NCBI GenBank assembly: GCA_022497155.1 | Contig: MU385715.1 | Location: 434,001 to 498,000 of the forward strand | Origin: Whalleya microplaca | Taxonomy: Eukaryota > Ascomycota > Sordariomycetes > Xylariales > Xylariaceae | Length of the DNA stretch: 64,000 nucleotides | Reading direction: 5' to 3' | In this document: one piece after another, positions 1 to 10,000 of the stretch | Position numbering within the stretch: the first letter of the stretch is position 1 | How the letters are laid out: each line of letters starts with the position of its first letter | Position numbers and translations under genes: made by a program | Notes under the pieces: generated by a model | What the model was told of the DNA's origin: nothing | The model's input: only the letters and a program-made list of their open reading frames with translations | The model's database searches: none

Positions 1-775
1 GATCTTATAAAAATTCAGCTCTTATAGAAGTATACCTTCAAAATACTGTGTCTGGCCTTGTTTCTTTATTTATTTAATTTACGATGTACGTAAAATACAA
101 GTGAGAAAACCATGCGGATTCTCAATAAATACTCGTAAAGGAAACACTAACTAATACTGCCAAGTCACGTACAGGCTGCTCTATCGCTGCTACCCATCGT
201 ATACCCAGGTCCCTCTCCAGACGGACCTCGCAAACTTTTAAATGCCGTCTCGATACACCTCGGCTGGAAATGTGGCCTTGTGAAACCCGTATGTACCTAT
301 GATCGAGCTATAGGAATCTTGCCTAACCTACATATCGAACCTATCATTAATACTCAAGAGGGTCCAATGTCGGCAGATCAGTTGAAGTGTAACTTTTGAG
401 ATATGGCAAGACTAATTCACCTAAGAGAAGAGCTTGAACAGTATTCATCCTTGAGTCTAACGTAACTAAGACTAGATATAATGTTATATTGAAGAGTCAA
501 ACTTAGGTCTCTTCTCGTGCGTAGCCGCGGTGGTTGACCCTGAGCGACCCAAACAACTCATTTTTGAGGCCACATGTGGCTCCGCAGCCGCATAGGTGAC
601 TATCCCAGCAGTCCCCGACGAGCTTTAGTCATCCCGACTTCGTGATATATTAGTACATACAGCATCTTGCAAACAGTGGACAACCTGTGATTCGCCTAGC
701 TCGAAGCTGTCTTCTAAACGCCGACAACCCGTGACGGATTGTGAATGCATCATTTCTCTAACACCCTGTACACAT
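1..775. other. non-coding flank, no gene seen
   Basis: No reading frame here resembles a protein and no tRNA signature is present. The right end is presumably the 3' untranslated region of the V-ATPase gene, which ends at 776. Confidence 0.5.
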
Positions 776-1611
776 TTACGCGACACCAAAGTCCAATGCC
801 TTACCCGACACGAGGAGACCAATGATCAGGCCGAAGAGACCAAGAACCGAGCTGAAAATTTCGATGACGAGAATCTTGACGAAACTAATGACGCGTGTTA
901 GCACTGAACGCTGCGAGAGACCCTTACGCTGGACGTACAGGGTTGCATCTGCGGCGTCTGCCAAAGCAGCTCCGCTACCATTTATACCAACAGCGATACC
1001 GCAAACCAAGTTGCAGCCCCCAACCGTCAATCCGGACCAAAATAACGCAAAGCCGGTGTAGTAGCTGCTGGCGCTGAACAGCTGTTCGGTACCGGTGTAT
1101 CCGACCTTGGACGAGAAGACGATAGCCATGATGACACCGTAGATGGCAACGACCTCGCAGAAGATGATGGAGATGAGGTTCTTGGTTCGGATTCGTGGTG
1201 CTTTCACGCCGCCGCCGAGGATGGACGAGCCTGTGATAAAAATGCCCCTATACACTTGTCAACGCGGGAGGGTTCGATCGGATCGGACGGATGAACAGAG
1301 GGATCCCCATACCATGCTGCACCAACGACCGATAACCCAATGCAAAGTCCAATTCCAAGATCTGCCCATACGTATGGTGATACCGACTCGAGAAAGGCTC
1401 CAACCTAGATCATCGTCAGGAACCGGCAATTTGGGGATTAATACTCATGTGGTAACAAACATTGAATCTTTCACCACTTCCAGTGAAAAGCATATCTGCA
1501 GGCCGTTAGCGACTGATGCTCGGGTCATCTCGTCCTTCCATTCCACGTACACAGTCCGACAACCGTTACGAAGCTCGTAAGGCCTCCCGCGCCATACGTT
1601 AAGCCACCCAT
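776..1611 (-). CDS. VMA16: V-type H+-ATPase V0 proteolipid subunit c'' (21 kDa)
   Basis: Subunit c'' sits in the proteolipid ring of the membrane V0 sector and carries protons during acidification of vacuole and Golgi. Exons on the minus strand: 1611-1551, 1495-1461, 1404-1313, 1247-939 and 884-776 (introns of 55, 56, 65 and 54 nt). They join in phase to 606 nt, 201 aa. The last intron is 54 nt without a stop, so a naive translation reads through it and inserts 18 foreign residues. Diagnostic sequences are [20 protein letters not shown], the block [20 protein letters not shown] followed by [17 protein letters not shown] (helix with the proton-carrying Glu), and [20 protein letters not shown] near the C terminus. 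Four or five membrane helices and a short N terminus ([10 protein letters not shown]) match the family, which is usually about 200 aa. It is divergent from ARC1, 558 bp away. The first intron's position is inferred from phase and from homology to fungal c'' proteins. Confidence 0.95.
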
Positions 1612-2169
1612 GTTGACAAACTTCTGCGGGCAATTTCCTCAGCAGTCGTACGGTGTTCAGCTATTCGTGGCGGGATGTGAAATGGGTTGATGGAGCTTTG
1701 TCGTGGGAGAGGCGCGATTGACGTGTATTCGATAGGCAGAATAGGCTAGCTATCCTCTCTGCAGGCGTAGGTAGCTGGAAGCTCGGGGAGCTGAAGTTCA
1801 ATGCACAGTCCACCTGCGCCTCGTGTCAGACGAGGAACTCGGCCCGATAAATCTCCGAAACCTTATCCCCGGTTGCCTTATGTAATCAATATGTTTTTTG
1901 TAATACATAATAAGTTGGCAGGTGGGATCTGGTGAGTCAAATGGAGGGGCAGTCACAATTGGCAGCTTCGAAAATTCCTTAGGTCCCTGCCCCTCTTTAC
2001 CCTACACGAAGCCTCGCGCAAACTGACTTCACTCTCACAACTTCAGCGAAAACCACTGCTTTTCAGCACTGCTACCCTCCTGGCCAAGAGCTGGGTAAAA
2101 GTCGCCAAACTGTCATTGTTTCGGGCCATTCGTCCCCTCTCACGAGGCTTTCCCTTTCGCACCATTACA
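1612..2169. promoter_or_regulatory. shared upstream region of VMA16 and ARC1
   Basis: This 558-bp divergent intergenic region must hold both 5' untranslated regions and promoters. It contains a C/T-rich stretch before ARC1 (about 1980-2075). The ARC1 frame is open upstream of its ATG back to a TGA at 1933, encoding a basic segment discussed under findings. A short uORF of 13 codons starts at 1941 in another frame. I see no clear TATA box. Confidence 0.45.
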
Positions 2170-3384
2170 ATGGCCGCCCTCGAAGCGCAGAAGCTGACCC
2201 CCGCCGAGGAGACGGAGGTTCAGCAATGGCTGACTACGTCCGAGCGACTCAAGAGTTCGCCTTCTGATGCGTCGATTCTTGACAAGCTCAACTCACATCT
2301 GACTTCCCGAACTACGCTCCTCGGTACGAAACCTTCCAAGGCCGATGTAGCCATCTACGAGTCGTTGGCCCCTGCTATCAAGTCGTGGACCCCGGAGCAG
2401 CGAACCGGTCAACACGGCCATCCCCACATCGTTCGACACCTCGACTTCGTGCAGAACTCGAGCGTGTTTGACCTGAAGATCAGCGATGCCGATAAGGTCA
2501 AGGTCGACCTCGACGACATCGTCTACGTCAAGCCGCCGACCGACGCGAAGGCCGAGAAAGAACGCCTGAAGAAGGAGAAAGCCGCCGCTGCGGCGGCCGC
2601 GGTGGGAGGTGAAGGAGGCGTTGCAGCTACCGTTGTCGACCGGACCAAAGCAGCAGCCGAAGCGGTCAAGGACGCCGCCGTCGATGCGAAAGATAAGGCT
2701 GCCGCGGCCGTAGGCGCTGGTGGCGACAAGCCCAAGAAGGAGAAGAAGGAGAAGGCGCCCAAGCCTCAAAAGGCTCCTGCGGTTGCTACGCCGCCGTCGC
2801 CACGTTTGATTGACCTGAGAGTAGGACACATTCTCAAAGCGATTAAGCACCCGGAAGCAGACAGTCTCTACGTTTCTACGATTGCGATGGGCGACAAGCC
2901 TGGCACCGACGATACAGCCGAGTATGAGGGTCAGGTTTGCCGAACCGTCTGCTCGGGCCTGAATGGCCTGGTGCCTCTAGAGGAGATGCAAGGACGGAAG
3001 GTGGTGGTCGTGGCCAACCTGAAGCCTGTCAAGATGCGGGGGATCAAGTCATGCGCCATGGTTCTGGCTGCCTCACCGAAGCTGAAGGAGGGCGAAGCGG
3101 ACGACCACAAGGGACCAGTCGAGCTTGTCACTCCACCGGCTGATTCTCAGGCTGGTGACCGGGTATGCTTTGATGGCTGGAGAGGCGAGCCCGAGGGTGT
3201 TCTCAACCCCAAGAAGAAGATCTGGGAGACCTTCCAGCCCGGATTCACTACGACGGAGAACCTGGAAGTCGCCTTCGATGGCAGCTTGGTCAAAGAGGTT
3301 GGCAAGGAGGAAACGGGCAAGCTCACTACGGCTGATGGGGGCGTATGTACGGTCAAGACCTTGAAAGGCGCGGCGGTGCGGTAA
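2170..3384 (+). CDS. ARC1: Arc1-type tRNA-binding cofactor of aminoacyl-tRNA synthetases
   Basis: Arc1 is a cytosolic scaffold: its GST-like N-terminal domain binds methionyl- and glutamyl-tRNA synthetases, a Lys/Ala-rich middle binds tRNA, and an EMAPII-type OB-fold domain completes tRNA binding. From the ATG at 2170 (context ACAATGG) the protein is 404 aa without introns. The GST-C-like part covers about residues 1-110 (LGTKPSKADVAIYESLAPAI). Residues about 120-215 are Lys/Ala/Glu-rich low complexity (KAEKERLKKEKAAAAA, PKKEKKEKAPKPQK). From about 220 comes the EMAPII-like domain (LIDLRVGHILKAIKHPEADS, then VCSGLNGLVPLEEMQGRKVV, LKPVKMRGIKSCAMVLAASP, ending VLNPKKKIWETFQPGFTTTE). The frame is open upstream of the ATG and encodes a basic, mitochondrial-presequence-like segment reachable only from TTG or CTG codons. 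Human and plant relatives are AIMP1 or GU4-binding proteins. Confidence 0.92.
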   Translation: MAALEAQKLTPAEETEVQQWLTTSERLKSSPSDASILDKLNSHLTSRTTLLGTKPSKADVAIYESLAPAIKSWTPEQRTGQHGHPHIVRHLDFVQNSSVFDLKISDADKVKVDLDDIVYVKPPTDAKAEKERLKKEKAAAAAAAVGGEGGVAATVVDRTKAAAEAVKDAAVDAKDKAAAAVGAGGDKPKKEKKEKAPKPQKAPAVATPPSPRLIDLRVGHILKAIKHPEADSLYVSTIAMGDKPGTDDTAEYEGQVCRTVCSGLNGLVPLEEMQGRKVVVVANLKPVKMRGIKSCAMVLAASPKLKEGEADDHKGPVELVTPPADSQAGDRVCFDGWRGEPEGVLNPKKKIWETFQPGFTTTENLEVAFDGSLVKEVGKEETGKLTTADGGVCTVKTLKGAAVR

Positions 3385-3521
3385 TCACAAAAAATCACAG
3401 GATATGCTTGCAAATCTAGAGATATACAAAAAAAACGAGAACTAAAGCCAAGAATTGAGCTGGATTTTAGACTACCGCAAATCTTTTACCCGAGAACTAG
3501 CTGGCCTTCCTACTTCCGCGT

Positions 3522-4130
3522 TTATGATATCTCGGCTGATGAATCTGGTACATTCCACGGCGGGGTCACGATTGTCTCGGAAGTGATGGTAGGTTTGTTA
3601 GGACAGCCAGTGGTGTAGGTGATCCATTGGGTCGGAACAACACAATTAGCACAGGTCGGGCAGGCTCCCTTTGAGACATAAGACGTCGGCGTCGTCGGAC
3701 AGCAGTCTGTGGAACATGGCACCGTCACGCTCGAGACCTTGATGTAAAGCGGGCAGATGGCATCTGTTGGCCTCGGAGGGCATGACAAGGTAGGGCAAGG
3801 AGCTACAATCCACATCAGCGACTCATGGTTGACTCTAACATACTTCAACGGCACTTACGGGACGGGACAGTCTGCGTGTAGGTATAGCATGAATGCGTCT
3901 TAACATAGCCGGTCGTGTGCTCGAAGTCATCTATGGTGGTTGAGCAATGTCCCGGGAGCGTCGGAGTCGGAGTCGGCTTTGATGTTGATGCTTTGGGGAC
4001 TGCCAGGGCCATATTGCTGGGGAATTTTCATCAGTCCGTCAACTCCGGTGAATGTGTATAAGTGAGATGCTTACCTGAAAGCCAGCAGGCCGGCGGCGGC
4101 GGACAACACGGTGAGAGGCGAGAATAACAT
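3522..4130 (-). CDS. small secreted cysteine-rich protein
   Basis: I do not recognise a named family. Three minus-strand exons, 4130-4075, 4016-3859 and 3802-3522 (introns 58 and 56 nt, donors GTAAGC and GTAAGT), join to 495 nt, 164 aa. The protein starts with a signal peptide (MLFSPLTVLSAAAGLLAF) and then a Pro/Thr-rich stretch (KPTPTPTLPGHCSTT). The mature part is rich in Cys, Thr and Pro, with closely spaced cysteines such as VPCSTDCCPTTPTSYV and GACPTCANCVVP. Such spacing suggests a disulfide-bonded extracellular or wall protein; it could be a small effector-like protein, but nothing proves that. No membrane anchor or GPI signal is seen at the C terminus. A TATATAA lies about 145 bp upstream of the ATG. 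It is tail-to-tail with ARC1. Confidence 0.8.
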
Positions 4131-4270
4131 CTTGAATATTGTCAACTTGTTTTGATCTGAGAATTGGCCCGACTTGTTAGTGCTATGATCCCAGTTCGAC
4201 TAATAACTCTATTGTTGACAAGCTGTAGAAGATTAACTTAATAAATCTAGGGTGAGGACATCGGCCCCTC

Positions 4271-4277
4271 TTATATA
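4271..4277 (-). promoter_or_regulatory. TATA box of the secreted Cys-rich gene
   Basis: On the minus strand the sequence reads TATATAA, about 145 bp before the ATG at 4130. Position and sequence fit a core promoter element; assignment is by position only. Confidence 0.45.
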
Positions 4278-5853
4278 AGCTGATAACTTTCCTCGGCCGA
4301 TTCTTTTTATGAACATGTATGTATGGGGAGACTCGGCAAGTTCCAGGAAAGCCTAGCTAGGCTATCAGCCGCAATAAGCAAGCCCTCCTTCGTAAATTCT
4401 CAAATGGAATACAGATCATACATAGTTACACGCACACGCCTCTTCACAACCCTGGTCGACTACTAATAAGCTAAGATCTACATGCCAATAGGATACTCAG
4501 CGACTATCCCGAGTCCACGCCCACAACACGTGTTCCTGGCAGTCGGGTTGGGAATAGGTACATCTCTTCCTGTACAATTCATTGGCTGGCCTCTTGGGAG
4601 CTGCTGGTAGCCTTACAGATATGTATGTAGTACAGGGATTACTTACTTCACGTGGAACGACTTGAAAGATCGAGATTATGTACTCTGTATGTAGGTACAT
4701 ATGTAGCCTACTTCGTATTACGAAATCTTATAGCAACTACTGTTTTCTCAGCAGACATATCGCAAGATGTCACTTCATACAGAATATCCTCGACCAACCC
4801 TCTTTTCTTTTTTCCTCCCTCCCCGCGTTCCCATCCATTCATTCCTCCAGGAGGCTGAGTCCTGGGCAGCAAGGGGAACCGTTCTGTCTTGAAATGGGCA
4901 GACTCCCATTTTACTTTTTTTGTTTTCTCTTGGAGACTTGGCGCCCAGATCGAACGGTGCTTTTGGGACTCTTTGACAACTCTCGGCAAATTGAAAAAGG
5001 CCCGAAAATAGCTTGACCCGGATATTACGCATAAATGGCACGCACCCGGGACGAATTTCGTTCGCAGGGAATAGCGGTAAGTATGCGTGCCCTTCCTTTC
5101 CCCGTCTTCGCCTGATTGGCTGTCTTCGTGCTGTAGAATAAATATCTATATTCTGTATAACAACAATGGGAGTTCCCGACAATTATAATTCAACGTCTAG
5201 TCTAGTCTCGCTTCTTCGCCTAACCCGGCCAACCTCATCCCAACGTCCGTAGATAAATATATTCAAGAATGTCCTTGACATGAACAGAGTTGGAGACTCT
5301 ATTTAATTATAATATACAAGATCAAAGGCGGCGAGACTAGACTTAAAAGGACTCTAGGACTACTGCCCGCAGTCGGTGTAGACGCGAGGAGTGAGGCGTC
5401 GAGATGGCTGCTTACGGTCCCTTGGCTAAGTAATTAAGTCGCCCGGATGACTTGCTAGTTTTCACCACTGACTTTCCCCGTGCCCGTCCCCGCGCTGCGC
5501 CGCGCCGTTATGAAAGACATGTATGTATGTCAGATCGAGGCTGAAATGTTCCAGAAGAGCCAGCGAGCGACGGTCAATTCGATCCCCCAAGTACTGTTTA
5601 TGGACTGCTGCAGCTGAGTCAAGGCTGAAGACACGCAGGTACCTACGTCAACCTGCTGAGTTCTCTAGCTACCTAGCCAAGCTTAGACATGTCTCTCCTC
5701 CAAGTAGGAAGATTGAATAAGTTTGAGAGAACGAACTTGCCGTAGAATATTTTATGTACCAGGTACCCAGCTTAGCAAACCAAGCTCCTCCTGGAGGGGG
5801 TTTGCTAAGGCACATATACCCAAGTAAGCTACCGTACAGCAACAACCCCCCTC

Positions 5854-5935
5854 TCCCATGTGGTGTAGTGGTCGGACAGTTGGTAGTTATCCATTGCGCT
5901 ACGAGGGGGTCCTGGGTTCGATTCTGTGCTGTAGG
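5854..5935 (+). other. degenerate tRNA-like segment (internal Pol III promoter boxes)
   Basis: TGGTGTAGTGG at 5861-5871 fits the A-box consensus, and GGTTCGATTCT at 5915-5925 fits the B box except for its last base. The boxes are 43 bp apart, as in tRNA genes. CTACGA near 5899 resembles an Arg(ACG) anticodon loop. The would-be acceptor stem (5854-5860 against 5929-5935) and T stem do not pair well, so this is not a functional tRNA as I fold it. It may be a tRNA pseudogene or the head of a tRNA-derived SINE. Confidence 0.25.
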
Positions 5936-7008
5936 CCGGCGTGTTTCTTTACTTGGAAGATCTCGCTATCCTGCGGTATAGGATTCGAGCCAATTTTTTT
6001 CTATAATTTTTCCCGACTCTTTTTTTTTTTTTTTTTTTTGGTTATGCGAATCGCTGGTGATGTTTTGGTATGTATATCCTTTAGCTAGTTATCCTATGCT
6101 CCCTGGTAATTAGCATCCTTTCCCCCTTGGAAGGCGTTAAATCCAGTGGCAATATTAACGAGAAACCAGAAGGGAGCGCTGGGCTTTTCTCCGCAGCTCT
6201 ATGCGCTTATCCGTAGCCGTATACCGTATTGGCCTCTGTATACGGCGAAGGCAGTGGAAGTCAGCCGGCCCTCTCAGGATCAGGAGTAAGATGGCGCGGC
6301 CACGCGGGCTTCGGCCAACGAACTCCCGCGAAGCTATGTACTGAGAATCTGACGTGAAGTGCCAAGCTGAACTACCTACCTACTTACCAATCACACCCGG
6401 AGATGGACTACTACATATGTAAAGCCTACACGATTCAAACTAGCATCGTTCGGACACGCCCTCGGTAGCAGGTGGACAAGCAAGAACACACTCGGGAGGC
6501 AGACGCACTCCGCATGCAGCTAGCTGATCATCGGCCAAGCATCCTGGGGATGCGGCCGTACGTATACGTTGAGGTTTGATCACGAGGAATGAAGAATGTA
6601 GATAGATGATATTTCTCTTTCTTCAATGGTGCGTGTACGTCGTTGGAGGGAGAGGATTGCTCTTTTCGCATACATCCCTTTGATCCCAGTAGCTTACTTC
6701 TACTCTCAGACCCGTCCACATATCTATTTGCGAGCGATATACAAGCTCATACGAGGAGTTGTAAATGGAGCTCAGATACATATATATAGTTTTTCCTTCA
6801 GGCCGCTGCGTACCCCCTCACGCAACTACCACCCAAAAACGCCGGATAATGCCTGTCATTGGCTCATAATGCAGCAAGTCTCTATATTGAGGTCAGTACC
6901 AACCGAGGCAACATATGAACTCGATATTCTAACCGTACCCCCATGTCTCATTCCCCCTTTAATCATGAGAAGAAGTACTTGCTATCCTTCAGTCGTGCTA
7001 CGTCAAAG

Positions 7009-10000
7009 TCACCCTAGATAATCTTTGTCAGCATACGTTGTCTGCCTGCCTTCGGACGTGACGAGACCAACCTTCTTTGGGATTTCGGGAAAGGTAAGTG
7101 GGAGCCACACATGAAGGACAGGAGCTTTTGAGCTGTCCTTCTTCTTGTGACCAGTAGTTGTGAGTCCCTTGAAATCTGCTTCAAACTTCGCCAACATCGT
7201 CGGTTTGGAACTCCGGAAATCCATCCAATTATCGGATAATGATTCTGGAGATGTCGCATCAGGCTCGTCCTCTCCATCCACCTCAGAAATACTTCCTAGG
7301 CCAACTTCATTCATCTCATCGTAGGTAGACGAGGGCTGAGGGACGGACATCTTTTCCAATAGACTGCCCGGAGTTACCATTTCTTGGCCCTTCGCGACTT
7401 CCTTCGGATCTGAAGACTTCAATAGTTTCAATCTCTTCCATTCTTCAAGCAGTTCGGATTGGAGTGACCACCCGTAAGGGCGGTTCGCTATGATCTCTCG
7501 CCCAACAGGACTATCAGCAGGTACTGTCGTTAGATACAACGAGCCCTTGTACCTGGCTTGGAACTCGGACCTGAGACGCCCAATGACGTCTTCGCTATGT
7601 ATTCTGATAAAAGCATCACGCAGAATGCCATTCATCACATCGATATCAGCAGCGTGAGTCCAGAAAGAATCATGCACAGCTGCGAACGTGAGACCGCGTT
7701 CATCGCATTCCAAGGCAGAGAGCAGCATGTGGCTAGCATCCATAGAGTGGATGAAGTTAGGAGGGAAGGCTTGCAACTGTTTTCGTCGGTTGACAGGATC
7801 GGAGCGCTCAGGTACCTGTAGAATGAGATCTTGAAGGCTAGTCTTAATGATACGATGTTCGTATTTTCGATACGGTTGGACAATAGGCATGCGGAGGGGA
7901 GTAGTCCAGACAATAGTTGATCTGAAGCTGTTGATAATCTGGTCTCTTCTGCGAAGCTTTTTCCTACTACCCTTACGCTGTGGTGAAGTGGGCGGTTCAG
8001 TGGGCGCCTCTTCAGTTTCCGCAACAAGGCGATCGAGTTGCTCTGGAGTAAGGGAACGGCAGACCCTCCCAGCACATTCCCCGAGCCAGTATTGGATATC
8101 ATGAGCTCCACTGAACATCGTGGACAAAGCTTTGAATGTCTTCTTGGCAACATAAGATGAAAGGAATGACACCGGCACGCCGGTGTCCTTGTGGATAGTT
8201 GGATAAAGCAAGTTGAGCTGTTTCTGTACCTGAGCCCTCGCTCCCGAGTAAGTGACGCCGTAAACATTCGTCATAACAGTCTGCTTCACCACCTTCCTAG
8301 TAATTTTACCTTCAAGGGCCCGTGCATAAACGTCATCTGTTTTCAGGTCTTCTGCAATACTTTTTTTGACTAACTCGGCTACTGCGGTATAGACGTCTGC
8401 AGGGCGGTCGCTGGGTTCCAAGTTTACTTGTGCAGCACCCCAGCTATCGCCACCCAAAGCCGCGTAATGCTGTAAACCATTGCATGTACCGTCTTGATGA
8501 ATAGGGAGGTGCGATACAAATTTGGTCGGATCGGGGGACTCTAGAGCGGCCTTCAGTTCGAAACAGGCCGCTAAGCATTGGAAGGGATCCTCAGCCTTGA
8601 GCCACCAACGTTTCCCATTCAGTGGATTAGTGACAGAGTCCACGATGTCAGGAAGATGATCTGTCGCGAACTTTTCCCGCTCTTTCAAACTGGCCTTGTC
8701 GTAGCCAAACACGTTAGCCAGCTGTACCTTTATCCATTTGACTCCATTCTCGCCCAGCTCCCTCCCCTTGGCAAAGAGAAGTATTCCTCGAACATGGTCG
8801 GCACCCATATGGTTTAAATAAGTTGGGATGGGATAAGCGCGTCCCCGGAAGTCCACATTGTGGGGGAAATAAAAGGTTTGATCCTTGAAGGCCCTGGCAA
8901 TCTCGAGCTGCAAGTTCATATAGCAACGCTCAGAATGCAAAGCTGACTTTTGGTTCTCGACAAGTCTCAAGGCGAGGAGCCATTCTCGTCGCTTCATGGG
9001 ATCACCTTGTGCATCGGGTTCTTCTGGCAAGGGAATCTGAGGATCAAGCTCGGGAATGTTTGCTATTTTCTGCTTGCTATTCCACGCCTCGAGCAACACG
9101 TCAAAGACTGGCCGGTTGATTCGCCACGCTGTTCGACCAAGAATATCTAGTCCCTTACTGACCTGGTCCAGGTCACCTCTCTTCATGGCAGCTTCGGCAT
9201 ATATCCTTTGGTCTTGCTCGCCGCTTTTGATTCGCACAAGGTTCACTGGACATGTAAGGAAGCCACCCTTGTCAAATTTAGCCCAAGGCTCAGGCTCAAC
9301 GACCATTGGCAGATGCCGCGCAAGAAAGTCGGCTCGTGGCTCTCGTATCAGGAGATCAGACAGATACTTGTTCGGCTGAAGCATGCCCACTCTCTTACCT
9401 TTCCGAAAAACGGAGGCATGGGCCATAGCAGGCTGGGTCTCGCTGACGCGCGCTTTGGTTTCTGGATGTTCCTGAACGACTTGGACCTTTGCACAGTCGA
9501 TTAAGGCGGAAAGTAGGACAATGCCAACCTTGGTTCTAATTAATGCCGGCCAACCCTCAGTGTTGTAAGCCGGCGCCTCTATGATGTTAGCCTCCGTACC
9601 GGTGCTACCGGTTTGTTCGCTTGCTGACGGGTCGGCTGCATCTCCTTGAGTCTGGCGGACCTTCCGTTGGCGAGCCGACTTCTGCGAGAGTACTCGCTGC
9701 TGTTGCTGGATATCCTTTTCGATGCTCTTAGCAAGATGATTGATTAGAATTGATAGTGGTATGCCGTTGTCGGGGCTGGTCGTTGCGAGGTCGTTCAGAA
9801 TGACCAAAATCGTAAGCCCAGCTAATCTTGTCGGATCCGACTGTGCTAAATACGGTGCATACACACATCGATCCATGTCCTCTTGCCTTTTTGGACTACG
9901 GTTCTCTGACTCTTCGAACATGGCGAATTCGTGTTTGAGACGTTTCTCCAAAGCGCCGTGCCAATCATATAAATACGTATTCAAGGTACCCGTGGATAAT

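Larger units (their letters stand above)
4131..7008. other. long intergenic region without supported protein gene
   Basis: Frames of 60-135 codons here (for example near 4775-5182 on minus and 6626-7021 on plus) show no domain, signal peptide or splice context. The region holds the promoter of the Cys-rich gene on the left, a tRNA-like segment with an A box and B box at 5861-5925, and a 20-nt T run near 6020-6040. The right end is the 3' side of RPO41. Confidence 0.45.

Noticed and set aside
776..1255. VMA16 last part read without splicing at 885-938
   Set aside because: The 54-nt in-frame segment has GTACGT...TTAG borders and a CTAAC branch site, and inserts 18 residues absent from the family.
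2293..2850. 185-codon minus-strand frame opposite ARC1
   Set aside because: Antisense to the Ala/Lys linker of ARC1; no domain.
4775..5182. 135-codon minus-strand frame in the 4-7 kb spacer
   Set aside because: No motif or signal peptide; charged random-like composition.
6626..7021. 131-codon plus-strand frame downstream of RPO41
   Set aside because: No start context, domain or splice support; amino-acid composition looks random.
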